64,000 bases of DNA, from contig NZ_JOEQ01000037.1 of NCBI RefSeq assembly GCF_000721075.1, positions 53,979 to 117,978 of the forward strand. Direction: 5' to 3'. The position numbers were made by a program, and so were the translations under genes. Positions 7,295-15,722 of this stretch are shown here, piece by piece. Within the stretch, counting starts at the first letter, position 1; the number at the start of each line of letters is the position of its first letter. Origin of the DNA: Streptosporangium amethystogenes. Its GTDB lineage: Bacteria > Actinomycetota > Actinomycetes > Streptosporangiales > Streptosporangiaceae. Under the pieces are notes generated by a model. That model made no database searches, was not told the DNA's origin, and saw only the letters and a list, made by a program, of their open reading frames with translations.

Positions 7295-10018
7295 ATGAAC
7301 GAGCTCACCTTCATCCTGATCGGGATCGGTACGGGTTCCCTGTACGCACTGGTCGCCCAGGGACTTGTACTGATCTTCCGGGGATCGGGGATCGTCAACT
7401 TCGCGCAGGGGGCGTTCGCACTCTTCGGCGCGTACGTCTACTACAACGTCGCAGAGCACGCCGGTGCATCGCTTCTGGTGTGTCTGCTGGTCAGCGTCGC
7501 GGCCACGGGGCTGCTAGGCGTCCTGGTCCAGCTCCTCGTCCTCATGCCGATGCGAAGGGCGTCGTCACTGTCGCGCCTGATCGTCACACTCGGCGTCCTG
7601 GTGACCATTCAGGCGGCCGCGGTGGTGATCTACGGCGATCGTAATCTCGTGGTCCGGTCGTTGCTTCCGACCAACGGCATCGAGCTCCTGCCCGGTGCCA
7701 GGATCGGCGCCGACCGGATCATCATCCTCGCCATCGGCCTGGTGACGACCGCGGTCCTGTGGGCCGTGTTCCGATACACCTCCTATGGGCGCGTCACGAC
7801 GGCGGTCGCGCAGAGCCCACGTACCGCGGCGACCCTGGGGCACTCCCCGGATCGCATCGCCGCGGTCAACTGGGGGGTCGGCGGCGCGGTGTCCGGGCTC
7901 GCCGGCGCGCTCATCGTGCCCCTCACCAACCTCGAACCGATCAATCTGCCCCTGATCGTGCTCCCGGCCCTGGCGGCGGCCCTCGTCGGCGGGTTCGCCT
8001 CCTTCCCGCTGGCCTTCGTGGCCGCACTGCTCATCGGCGTGGCCGAGTCGCTCATGGCGCTGCACCTCAACCAGCCAGGTGTGTCGCAGAGCGTTCCCTT
8101 CCTGGTCGTCATGGTGCTCCTGATGGTGCGCGGCCGAGGCCTTCCGCTCCGCAGTCATCTCCTGGACAGGCTGCCGGGCGTCGGCGACGGGCGGGTGCGT
8201 CCCGTCCCGGTCCTGGTCGTCGTCGCGCTGGTCGCCCTCGCCATGCTCACCTCGGGCGAGGCGGCCAGCTACCTGACGGTGACCGTCACGATGGCGATCC
8301 TGTGCCTGTCCGTGGTGGTGGTGACGGGATACGCCGGGCAGGTCTCGCTCGCGCAGTACGTGCTGGGAGGTGTCGGCGCCTTCGTGGCCGCCACCCTCAG
8401 CAGCGGTCACGGGATGCCCTTCCTCGCCTGCCTGGCGCTCGCCGTACTGGCCACGATGATCCTCGGCGGCCTGGTCGGCGTGCCGGCGCTGCGGTTGCGC
8501 GGCATCAATCTCGCGATCGTCGGGCTGGGGCTCAGCGTGGCCGTCTACTCCCTGCTGCTCAACAACGAGCGCTACTCCGGCGGGGTCGACGGAATCCCGG
8601 TCGAGCCCGTCACCATCCTCGGCTGGGAGGTCGACCCCTTCTTCCATCCGGAGCGCTACGCCCTGCTCTGCCTGGCGGCTCTGGTCGTGGTGGCACTGAT
8701 GGTCTCGAACCTGCGGCGCGGCGACATCGGGAGGCGGCTGCTCGCGCTCCGCTCAAGTGAACGGGCGGCGGCGTCACTCGGTGTCAACGTCTACTGGTGC
8801 AAGATCTACGCCTTCATGATCGCGGCCGGTATCGCGGCCCTCGGCGGCACGCTCTTCGCGTTCATGCAGTCCATCGTGCTGACCGCGCAGTTCGGCGTGA
8901 TGTCGTCGGTCAACCTGATCACGGTCACCGTGGTCGGCGGTATCGGAAGCCTCCCCGGTGCCCTGGTGGGCGCCACCCTGATTCCCGGCGGCCTGGGCAC
9001 CTGGCTGCTCAACGGCGCCGGGCTGCAGGTCTGGCTCCCCCTGATCGGAGGGGTGTCGGTGCTGCTCGTGCTTCGCGCGGACCAGGGCGGTCTGGCCGAC
9101 CTCAACGTGGGGCTCTACCGCTCGCTGCGTGACCGGCTGCGATCGCTCGGGAACGCCGCGGAGGTCTCTTCCGACCACCCGGAGCCGGATCATCCGGAGC
9201 CTGCCCCCGGTACGCGCAGGGACATCTCCCCCGTCAGGGTGTCTCCCCTCGAACTGCGCGTCGAGGACCTCGGCGTACGCTACGGCGGCGTGGTCGCCCT
9301 CGAAGGCGTGAACCTGCGGGTGAAGCCCGGCACGGTCCACGGGATCATGGGTCCCAACGGCGCGGGCAAGACCTCGCTGGTCGACGCGCTGACCGGATTC
9401 GCCCAGGTCGCCGCAGGGACGGCATATCTGGGCGACCGCCGGCTCGACGGATGCAGTCCGATGCGGCGCTCGCGCCTCGGTCTGCGGCGTTCGTTCCAGT
9501 CGGTCGAGCTGTTCTCCTCGCTCACCACCCGCGACAACATCGCGATCGGTTGCGACGACGGAGCGCCGTCGTCGTACATCACCGGGCTGCTCTGGCCGAA
9601 GGGCCCGCGGCTGAGCGAGGCGGCGGAGGCGGCGCTGGAGAAGTTCGGTCTCTCCAGGGTCCTGGACGCGCCCGTCGAGTCGCTGTCGTTCGGCGACCGC
9701 CGCCTGGTGGCCATCGCGCGGGCGGTCGCCTCGGCCCCCTCGGTCATCCTGCTGGACGAGCCGGCCTCCGGGCTGGCGGACCGGGAGAGTGCCGAACTCG
9801 CCGCGCTCGTCCGGTCGCTGGCCGACGACTGGGGGATGGCCGTGCTGCTCGTCGAGCACAACATCAACCTCGTCCTGTCGGTCAGCGACGAGATCACCGT
9901 GCTGCAGGCGGGACGCGTGCTCGCCCACGGAACCCCGGCGGAGATCTCGGCGGATCAGTCCGTCGTCGACGCCTACCTCGGCCAGAGCACGACCCCCGGA
10001 GAAGTGGTGATCTCATGA
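7295..10018 (+). CDS. Three-domain ABC importer subunit: LivH-LivM-LivG fusion
   Basis: This 907-residue protein combines three normally separate proteins. Residues 1 to about 290 are a LivH-type permease (IGIGTGSLYALVAQGLVLIFRGSGIVNFAQG, written here in outline). Residues about 300-605 are a LivM-type permease with the GYAGQVSLAQ motif near 345. After an acidic Pro-rich linker with repeated HPEP, residues about 651-907 are a LivG ATPase with Walker A GPNGAGKT (about 686), a signature LSFGDRR and Walker B VILLDEPASGL (about 817). No stop or frameshift interrupts the linkers, so the fusion appears real. It overlaps the LivF gene by 4 bp. It would form the membrane core of the importer with the lipoprotein before it and the second ATPase after it. 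Confidence 0.9.
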   Translation: MNELTFILIGIGTGSLYALVAQGLVLIFRGSGIVNFAQGAFALFGAYVYYNVAEHAGASLLVCLLVSVAATGLLGVLVQLLVLMPMRRASSLSRLIVTLGVLVTIQAAAVVIYGDRNLVVRSLLPTNGIELLPGARIGADRIIILAIGLVTTAVLWAVFRYTSYGRVTTAVAQSPRTAATLGHSPDRIAAVNWGVGGAVSGLAGALIVPLTNLEPINLPLIVLPALAAALVGGFASFPLAFVAALLIGVAESLMALHLNQPGVSQSVPFLVVMVLLMVRGRGLPLRSHLLDRLPGVGDGRVRPVPVLVVVALVALAMLTSGEAASYLTVTVTMAILCLSVVVVTGYAGQVSLAQYVLGGVGAFVAATLSSGHGMPFLACLALAVLATMILGGLVGVPALRLRGINLAIVGLGLSVAVYSLLLNNERYSGGVDGIPVEPVTILGWEVDPFFHPERYALLCLAALVVVALMVSNLRRGDIGRRLLALRSSERAAASLGVNVYWCKIYAFMIAAGIAALGGTLFAFMQSIVLTAQFGVMSSVNLITVTVVGGIGSLPGALVGATLIPGGLGTWLLNGAGLQVWLPLIGGVSVLLVLRADQGGLADLNVGLYRSLRDRLRSLGNAAEVSSDHPEPDHPEPAPGTRRDISPVRVSPLELRVEDLGVRYGGVVALEGVNLRVKPGTVHGIMGPNGAGKTSLVDALTGFAQVAAGTAYLGDRRLDGCSPMRRSRLGLRRSFQSVELFSSLTTRDNIAIGCDDGAPSSYITGLLWPKGPRLSEAAEAALEKFGLSRVLDAPVESLSFGDRRLVAIARAVASAPSVILLDEPASGLADRESAELAALVRSLADDWGMAVLLVEHNINLVLSVSDEITVLQAGRVLAHGTPAEISADQSVVDAYLGQSTTPGEVVIS

Positions 10019-10725
10019 GCGCCCCCATTCTGCAGGTACGGCGGCTCAGCGCGGGGTACGGCGATCTCGCGGCGGTGCACGGCATCGACCTGGCCGTGCA
10101 CCCGGGTGAGATCGTCGCGTTGTTCGGGCCGAACGGCGCGGGCAAGACGACGACGCTGCTCACGATCGCGGGCGAACTGCCGGGCCTGGGCGGTGAGGTA
10201 CGGCTCTTCGGGGCGCCGACGAAGGCGCCCGTCCACCGGCGTGCGCGGCAGGGGCTGGCGTTCGTCCCCGAGGAGCGGGCGATCGTCCCCGGCATGTCGA
10301 CGCGGGACAACCTCCGCCTCGGCCGGGGTGGCGTCGACCGGGCCGTCGCCGTCTTCCCCGAACTCGGCCGGCTCCTCGACCGTCCGGCGGGGCTGCTCTC
10401 CGGCGGGGAGCAGCAGATGCTGGTGCTGGCCCGGTGCATCGCCACGGAGCCGAGACTGCTGCTGGCCGACGAGCTGTCCCTGGGGTTGGCGCCCCTGGTC
10501 GTGAACCGGCTCATGGACACCCTGCGCCGGGTGGTGGACGAGCACGGTGTCGGCGTTCTGCTCGTCGAGCAGCAGGCCAAACGAGCCCTGTCCGTCGCCG
10601 ACCGCTGGTATCTGTTGCGCCAGGGGGAGATCGCCGCCACGGGTGAGCGCGGCGGCGACTGGCGGGAGGTCGAAGAGGCCTATTTCGGGACCCGCGGCCA
10701 CCCACAGAAACTGGAGGCACCCTGA
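10015..10725 (+). CDS. ABC transporter ATP-binding protein (LivF type)
   Basis: This 236-residue ATPase carries Walker A GPNGAGKTT near residue 38, signature LSGGEQQMLVLARC, Walker B LLLADELSLGLAP and the switch His region LLVEQQAK. The start ATG at 10015 overlaps the stop of the fused permease-ATPase as ATGA, which implies translational coupling. The LivF-type sequence (PEERAIVPGMSTRDNL) identifies it as the second nucleotide-binding domain of the importer, pairing with the LivG domain at the end of the fusion protein. Its own stop overlaps the aldehyde dehydrogenase start by one base (TGATG), linking transport and catabolism in one transcript. Confidence 0.92.
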   Translation: MSAPILQVRRLSAGYGDLAAVHGIDLAVHPGEIVALFGPNGAGKTTTLLTIAGELPGLGGEVRLFGAPTKAPVHRRARQGLAFVPEERAIVPGMSTRDNLRLGRGGVDRAVAVFPELGRLLDRPAGLLSGGEQQMLVLARCIATEPRLLLADELSLGLAPLVVNRLMDTLRRVVDEHGVGVLLVEQQAKRALSVADRWYLLRQGEIAATGERGGDWREVEEAYFGTRGHPQKLEAP

Positions 10726-12233
10726 TGAGTACGAAGGAACCGGCGACCGCCGGCATCCCTCTTGTCCAGGCCGGCCTGGCACTGGCCGAGGGGCCGACCG
10801 TCCTGATCGGCGACACCTGGCACGAGGGTGCGGGCAGCGCGGAGCTGACCTCCCTGAACCCGGCGACGGGCGCGGTGCTCGCCACCGCGCGCGCGGCCAC
10901 CGCCGACCAGGCGGCGCGTGCGGTGGAGGCCGCTCGCGGGGCACTCGACGGAGCCTGGGGCGCGCTCGGCCACCGCGACCGGGCGGACCTGCTGGACTCC
11001 CTCGCCGACGTGATGGAACGGCACCGCGCCGAGCTTGAGGCACTGGTGGTGACCGAACTGGGGTCACCGATCGCCAGTGCCCGTACGATGCAGGTCGGCG
11101 TCTCGATCGACAGGATCCGGTTCTTCGCCGACCTGGCCCGCCGGGGGCCCACAGGGGGCTGGGAACGCCATCTGCCGATGGGGGACGGGGTACCGGTCAG
11201 CACGAGTGTGCTCGTGTGGCGGCCGGCCGGCGTCGTCACCGCCATCACCGCCTACAACTTTCCGCTCGGCATCGCGGCGCTCAAGGTCGGGGCCGCCCTG
11301 GCCGCCGGTTGCGCGGTCGTGCTCAGCCCGTCGCCCAGGACCTTCCTGACCACGAGCGCCTTCGTCCGTCTCGTCCAGGAGGCGGGGTTCCCGCCGGGTG
11401 CGCTCAACCTGGTGACCGGTGACGCGGACTCCAGCGCGCTGCTCACCACGCACCCGAGTGTGGACGTGGTGACCTTCACCGGGTCGACCGAGGTCGGTCG
11501 CCGGATCCAGGCGCAGGCGGCCGGCACGGTCAAGCGGGTGGTGCTGGAGCTCGGGGGCAAGTCGCCGAGCGTGATCCTGCCGGACGCACAGTTGGAGACG
11601 GCCGTGCGCGCCTCGGTCCTCCGCTTCACACGCAATGCGGGTCAGGCGTGCGGGGCCACGACCCGGCTGGTGGTGCCGAGGGACAGGGTCGACGAGGTGG
11701 CCGCGCTGGCGCGAGAGGTGATCGGCGGGCTTGAGGTGGGCGATCCCTGGCGTGAGTCGACGGCCGTTGGGCCGCTCATCCGCGAGGAGCAGCGGGCCTC
11801 GGTCGAGGGCGCCGTGGGACGGGCCGTGAAGGCGGGGGCGGAGCTGGTCGCCGGCGGTGGGCGGCCCTCGATCGGAGCGGGGTTCTTCATGAACCCCGCG
11901 CTGCTCGGCTCGGTCGCCGAGGACGACGAGATCTGCCGTCAGGAGCTCTTCGGCCCGGTCGCGGTACTGCTCCCGTACGACGACCTGGACGACGCCGTCC
12001 GGCTGGCCAACGCGACCGACTTCGGTCTCAACGCGGCCGTCTTCGGACCCACCGGGAAGGCCATCGCCGTCGCACGCCGGATCCGCTCCGGCACGGTCGC
12101 GATCAACGGAGGCGGCCCCAGCCGCCCCGACATGCCCTGGGGAGGCTTCGGCCAGAGCGGAATCGGCCGCGACGGCGGCGAAGAGGGATTCAGAGAGTTC
12201 CTTGAGGTCCAGCATCTGCACTGGCCGCTGTGA
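10725..12233 (+). CDS. NAD(P)-dependent aldehyde dehydrogenase
   Basis: This 502-residue protein is a typical ALDH superfamily member. It has the coenzyme-binding region WRPAGVVTAITAYNFPL and FTGSTEVGRRI, the catalytic Glu in LELGGKSP (about 275), the catalytic Cys in GQACGA (about 309) and the C-terminal PWGGFGQSGIGRDGG. The common GQxC-patterned motif is intact, so activity is likely. In this cluster it would oxidise an aldehyde made by the mycofactocin-type SDR at 14689-15522 to the acid that the CoA-transferases activate. The extension of about 25 residues before IGDTWHEG is normal for the family. The start overlaps the LivF stop. Confidence 0.92.
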   Translation: MSTKEPATAGIPLVQAGLALAEGPTVLIGDTWHEGAGSAELTSLNPATGAVLATARAATADQAARAVEAARGALDGAWGALGHRDRADLLDSLADVMERHRAELEALVVTELGSPIASARTMQVGVSIDRIRFFADLARRGPTGGWERHLPMGDGVPVSTSVLVWRPAGVVTAITAYNFPLGIAALKVGAALAAGCAVVLSPSPRTFLTTSAFVRLVQEAGFPPGALNLVTGDADSSALLTTHPSVDVVTFTGSTEVGRRIQAQAAGTVKRVVLELGGKSPSVILPDAQLETAVRASVLRFTRNAGQACGATTRLVVPRDRVDEVAALAREVIGGLEVGDPWRESTAVGPLIREEQRASVEGAVGRAVKAGAELVAGGGRPSIGAGFFMNPALLGSVAEDDEICRQELFGPVAVLLPYDDLDDAVRLANATDFGLNAAVFGPTGKAIAVARRIRSGTVAINGGGPSRPDMPWGGFGQSGIGRDGGEEGFREFLEVQHLHWPL

Positions 12234-12276
12234 GCCGGGATCGGCGAGTCCGATCGTTTTGCGAGAAAGGTCTTCC

Positions 12277-13107
12277 ATGCTTCTGCGAATAGATCCGGCC
12301 GACGGCGGATCGGTGTCTCTTGAGGATCCCGACGATCTGTCCCGGCTGAAGATCGTCGCCCGATCGGACGCCCGCGAGTCCGCGGTCTACGCCCTGCAGC
12401 GCAACCGGGTCGGCGTGATGGCCGCCGACGGCACGGCGCTGGTCGACCCCGACGCCCTCCGGCGGCTCAGCGGTGACCGGGTCGGCCCCGGCTGGGAGGC
12501 GCGCTTCGCCGACATGCTGCGCATGGCCGGCGAGGTGGGCTGGACGGCGCCGGACGGCCGGCTGTTCGTCCACACCGACTGGGTGGCCGGCGAGGACCTG
12601 GGCCTGGGGACCGAGCCTCAGGTCGATCGCGACGAGCTCCGCCGGGCCCTGGGCCGTTTCGCCACCGGAGTGGTCGTGGCGGCGGCGGTGGGCGCGGAAG
12701 GGCCGGTCGGACTCGCCTGCCAGAGCTTCACCTCGCTCTCGCTCGACCCGCCGCTGGTCTCGCTGGCGCCCGCGCGCACCTCGAAGAGCTGGCCCCAGAT
12801 CGCGGCCGCCGGCACCTTCTGCGTCAGCGTGCTGGCCGAGGAGCAGTTGGACGTGTGTCAGCGCTTCGCGGTGTCCGGCGGCGACAAGTTCGCCGGACTC
12901 TCCTGGCACCCCTCCTCCGTGACCGGCAGCCCGGTCATCGACGACTGCCTCGCCTGGGTCGACTGCCGGATCGAACTGGTCCACTCGGCGGGCGATCACG
13001 AGCTCGTCATCGGACGAGTCCTCGCGCTGGACGCCGCCGACGGCCGCCCGCTGGTGTTCTTCGCGAGCCGCTTCGCCCAGCTCGCACAGGCGGGAGCGGT
13101 CACGTGA
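12277..13107 (+). CDS. Flavin reductase with an unusual N-terminal extension
   Basis: This 276-residue protein carries a flavin-reductase-like FMN-binding domain at residues about 115-270: LRRALGRFATGVVVAAAV, LACQSFTSLSLDPPLVSLAP, SKSWPQI, FCVSVLAEEQ. This is the reductase partner type for two-component FMN monooxygenases. The first 110 residues are an added region (residues 15-100, DPDDLSRLKIVARSDARESAVYALQ onward) that I do not recognise. It probably supplies FMNH2 to the LimB-like monooxygenase at 4758. The ATG at 12277 is preceded by GAGAAAGG. The last codon overlaps the next gene by 4 bp (GTGA). Confidence 0.85.
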   Translation: MLLRIDPADGGSVSLEDPDDLSRLKIVARSDARESAVYALQRNRVGVMAADGTALVDPDALRRLSGDRVGPGWEARFADMLRMAGEVGWTAPDGRLFVHTDWVAGEDLGLGTEPQVDRDELRRALGRFATGVVVAAAVGAEGPVGLACQSFTSLSLDPPLVSLAPARTSKSWPQIAAAGTFCVSVLAEEQLDVCQRFAVSGGDKFAGLSWHPSSVTGSPVIDDCLAWVDCRIELVHSAGDHELVIGRVLALDAADGRPLVFFASRFAQLAQAGAVT

Positions 13108-13850
13108 GCGCACAGCCGCTGCTGGTCGACGCGGACGACACGAGCGTCGTCGTCAGCCTGAACCGTGCCGCCGTCCGCAACGCGTTGGACCTGGCGACGG
13201 TGGAGGCGCTGCACACCGTCTGCGCGCGGCTTGAGCGGCGTCCGCGGATCCTGGTCGTCCGGGGTGAGGGCGCGGACTTCGCCGCCGGGGCCGACATCCG
13301 CGAGCTACGGCACCGTGGCCGCGCCGAGGCCCTGGAGGGCATCAACGCGACCCTCTTCGAACGGATCCGGCAGCTGGCCATGCCCACCGTCGCCCTGCTC
13401 GACGGGAACGTCCTGGGCGGCGGCGCCGAGCTGGCCTACGCCTGCGACCTGCGGATCGGCACACCGCGGGTGCGGATCGGGAACCCCGAGCCCGGCCTCG
13501 GCATCGTGGCCGCCGCCGGAGGGTGCGTGCGGCTGGCGGAACTGGTCGGTGAGTCGATCGCGGTACAGGTGCTGCTCGGGGGCCGGATCCTGTCCGGCAC
13601 CGAGGCGTACGGCTACGGCCTGCTCGCCGAACTGGTCGAGCCCGACGAGTTGGACGCCGCCGCCGACCGGCTGGTCGAGCGCCTCGTCCGGCAGGCACCC
13701 CTCGCACTCCGGCTGACCAAGGCGCTCATCCACGCTCCGCGCTCGGCCCACCCGCTTGTCGCCAACCTGGCCCAGGCCGTGTTGTTCGAAACCGAGGAGA
13801 AGGACGTACGGATGGACGCGTACCTCGACCGCCGGACGGTGCGGCCGTGA
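13104..13850 (+). CDS. Enoyl-CoA hydratase/isomerase (crotonase family)
   Basis: This 248-residue crotonase-fold protein has the oxyanion-hole segments FAAGADIREL and LGGGAELAYACD. Both acidic residues of a true hydratase are visible: Glu in GGGAEL, and Glu in GNPEPGLG, which corresponds to the PEI/L...G position. Hydration of an enoyl-CoA is therefore plausible. The GTG start overlaps the flavin-reductase stop and its stop overlaps the next GTG, so 12277-14686 is a tightly coupled reductase, hydratase and dehydrogenase unit. The next gene supplies the following beta-oxidation step. Confidence 0.9.
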   Translation: MSAQPLLVDADDTSVVVSLNRAAVRNALDLATVEALHTVCARLERRPRILVVRGEGADFAAGADIRELRHRGRAEALEGINATLFERIRQLAMPTVALLDGNVLGGGAELAYACDLRIGTPRVRIGNPEPGLGIVAAAGGCVRLAELVGESIAVQVLLGGRILSGTEAYGYGLLAELVEPDELDAAADRLVERLVRQAPLALRLTKALIHAPRSAHPLVANLAQAVLFETEEKDVRMDAYLDRRTVRP

Positions 13851-14686
13851 GCGGGCTGCCGGGCCGCGTCGTGGTCTACGGGGGCGGGCGGATGGGAGCG
13901 GGGATCGCGCACGCCTTCGCCTCCCGGGGGTCCGAGGTGACCATTCTGGAGGTCGACGACGACGCGGCCGCCCGGGCCCTCGCGCGGGTCGAGCGCGACC
14001 TGCGGCGATCGGCAGGGGACGATGCCGGGAGGGTCGGATCGCGCCTGGCCGTGGCATCCGATCCGCGGGTACTCGCCGGGGCGGAGCTGGTGATCGAGGC
14101 GGTTCCCGAGCGCCCCGATGTCAAGCTCCAGGTGCTTCGGACCGCTCATCGGTACGCCCCGGACGCCGTACTCGCCTCCAACACGAGTTCGCTGTCCATC
14201 GATGAGCTGGCGGACGGCCTGCCGCGCCCCGAGCTGTTCGTGGGCCTGCACTTCTTCAACCCGGTCCCGGCCAGCACCCTCGTCGAGATCGTGGTGGGCA
14301 GGATGACCGCCGCCACGCTGGTCGAACGGGCGACCTCGTGGGTCGAGGCGCTGGGCAAGGCCGCCGTCACGATACGAGACAGCCCGGGGTTCGCGAGCAG
14401 CCGTCTGGGGGTCGCACTCGCACTGGAGGCGATCAGGATGGTCGAGGAGGGCGTGGCGACGGCGGAGGACATCGACAACGTCCTGGTCCTGGGTTATCGC
14501 CATGCGACGGGGCCGCTGCGCACCACCGACCTGGTCGGTCTCGACGTGCGCCTGGCGATCGCCGAAGAGCTCGCCTCGAAGCTCGGCCCGCGCTTCGCCC
14601 CGCCGCGCCTGCTGGTCGAGAAGGTGGCCGCCGGTGAGCTCGGGCGTAAGTCGGGCCGCGGGTTCTTCGACTGGCCGCGGCCGTGA
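13847..14686 (+). CDS. 3-hydroxyacyl-CoA dehydrogenase
   Basis: This 279-residue protein has an NAD-binding Rossmann domain with YGGGRMGAGIAHAFA near the N-terminus, the LxxAELVIEAVPE segment, SNTSSLS, and the catalytic region GLHFFNPVP. A C-terminal all-alpha domain follows (SPGFASSRLGVALALEAIRMVEEGVA, KSGRGFFDW). The length is that of stand-alone single-function 3-hydroxyacyl- or hydroxybutyryl-CoA dehydrogenases. It would oxidise the 3-hydroxyacyl-CoA produced by the upstream crotonase to the 3-oxoacyl-CoA. No thiolase is encoded next to it. The GTG start overlaps the upstream stop. It converges with the SDR gene with a gap of only 2 bp. Confidence 0.92.
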   Translation: MSGLPGRVVVYGGGRMGAGIAHAFASRGSEVTILEVDDDAAARALARVERDLRRSAGDDAGRVGSRLAVASDPRVLAGAELVIEAVPERPDVKLQVLRTAHRYAPDAVLASNTSSLSIDELADGLPRPELFVGLHFFNPVPASTLVEIVVGRMTAATLVERATSWVEALGKAAVTIRDSPGFASSRLGVALALEAIRMVEEGVATAEDIDNVLVLGYRHATGPLRTTDLVGLDVRLAIAEELASKLGPRFAPPRLLVEKVAAGELGRKSGRGFFDWPRP

Positions 14687-14688
14687 TG

Positions 14689-15522
14689 TCAGCGGCTGAG
14701 GTTGCCCGCGTCCACCGGCAGCGCCGCGCCGGTGATGTAGCGGGCCTCGTCAGAGGCGAGGAACAGGACGGCGTTGGCGACGTCCTCGGGCTCGACCCAG
14801 GGCACGGGGAGCAGGTGCAGCGAGGTGAACGCCTCCATCGCGTCCTCCAGGGTCGGCTCCTCAAGATCCGGCCGGAAGGTGCGGTAGGTGGCCTCGTTGA
14901 AGATCAGGCCGGTGCGCACCGCGGTGGGATGAACCGAGTTCACCCGGATGCCGTACGGCGCCAGTTCGGCGGTCAGGCTGCGGGCGAGGCCGAGCAGGCC
15001 GTGCTTGGAGGCGGTGTAGGCGGACAGGGATCCCAGACCCTTCAGTCCCAGGGTGGAGTTCACGAAGACGATCGCCCCGCCTCTGCCCCCGTCGATCATG
15101 ACCGGGGCCGCCGCCCGTACCGTGCGCTGCGCCCCGATGAGGTTCACCTGGAGCATCGACTCGAAATCCTGGGGATCCAGCTCCCAGGCGGGGACCTTGC
15201 GCCCGGAGATGCCCGCATTGCAGATCAGTGTGTCGATGTGGCCGAATCGATCGACCCCGTCCGCCACGGCCGCCTCCAGATCGGCGGAGGATCGCACGTC
15301 GGCGCGTCGCCAGAGGATGCCACGACCGGTCGCCTCGACGAGCCGGACCGTCTCCACCATGTCCGCCTCGCAGGCCAGTCCGTAGGCGAGCCCTTCGTTG
15401 TCGGCGAGCACGTCGAGAGCGACGATGTCGGCGCCCTCCGCGGCGAGCCTGACGGCGTGCGCGCGTCCTTGACCGCGCGCCGCGCCAGTGATCATGGCGA
15501 CTCGGCCTGCCATCCGGCCCAT
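14689..15522 (-). CDS. Mycofactocin-coupled SDR family oxidoreductase
   Basis: This 277-residue short-chain dehydrogenase has TGAARGQGRAHAVRLA (glycine-rich loop), a CNAG segment (LICNAGISG), and the catalytic YxxxK as AYTASKHG with the preceding Ser in NSTLG. The MVETVRLVEATGRGI insertion and the ARGQGRAHA pattern are typical of the SDR subgroup whose NAD is tightly bound and recycled by the peptide cofactor mycofactocin. It probably oxidises a hydroxylated intermediate to the aldehyde or ketone. The ATG at 15522 is chosen because CGGGAG lies 7 bp upstream. An IclR-type operator pair sits directly upstream. No mycofactocin biosynthesis genes are in the window. Confidence 0.82.
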   Translation of the reverse strand: MGRMAGRVAMITGAARGQGRAHAVRLAAEGADIVALDVLADNEGLAYGLACEADMVETVRLVEATGRGILWRRADVRSSADLEAAVADGVDRFGHIDTLICNAGISGRKVPAWELDPQDFESMLQVNLIGAQRTVRAAAPVMIDGGRGGAIVFVNSTLGLKGLGSLSAYTASKHGLLGLARSLTAELAPYGIRVNSVHPTAVRTGLIFNEATYRTFRPDLEEPTLEDAMEAFTSLHLLPVPWVEPEDVANAVLFLASDEARYITGAALPVDAGNLSR

Positions 15523-15536
15523 GTACGTCTCCCGAA

Positions 15537-15569
15537 GTTCGGTATTCGAAAAAAAATCGATTTGCGAAC
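15537..15569. promoter_or_regulatory. Putative IclR operator at the SDR promoter
   Basis: GTTCGGTAT (15537-15545) and TTTGCGAAC (15561-15569) are imperfect inverted half-sites related to ATAGCGAAC, with a total span of 33 bp. The span and orientation match the inverted pair at 4576-4609, and an ATTCGAA block lies between them as it does near 4714. It lies 15 bp upstream of the SDR start. Confidence 0.45.
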
Positions 15570-15671
15570 CGACCATAGGATCCGCATTTATCCCTGTCAA
15601 CAAGGAGAATGTCGATAGGTCGGGCTTCATCCCCCTTGACATCCTCTCCGCAGAGCCCCAACATCTCGTAA

Positions 15672-15698
15672 ATAGCGAACTAAGTACAAATAGCGAAC
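15672..15698. promoter_or_regulatory. Putative IclR operator of the crotonase/CoA-transferase operon
   Basis: Two identical 9-mers ATAGCGAAC occur at 15672-15680 and 15690-15698, offset by 18 bp, ending 24 bp before the ATG at 15723. The arrangement duplicates that before the monooxygenase gene at 4758. This is the best copy of the motif in the window. Confidence 0.6.
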
Positions 15699-15722
15699 CC
15701 CGGTGGCGTCCAGTCGGGGGAC

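Noticed and set aside
6145..7398. 417-codon minus-strand frame opposite the substrate-binding lipoprotein
   Set aside because: Composition is that of an antisense frame in GC-rich DNA; the plus-strand lipoprotein is unambiguous.
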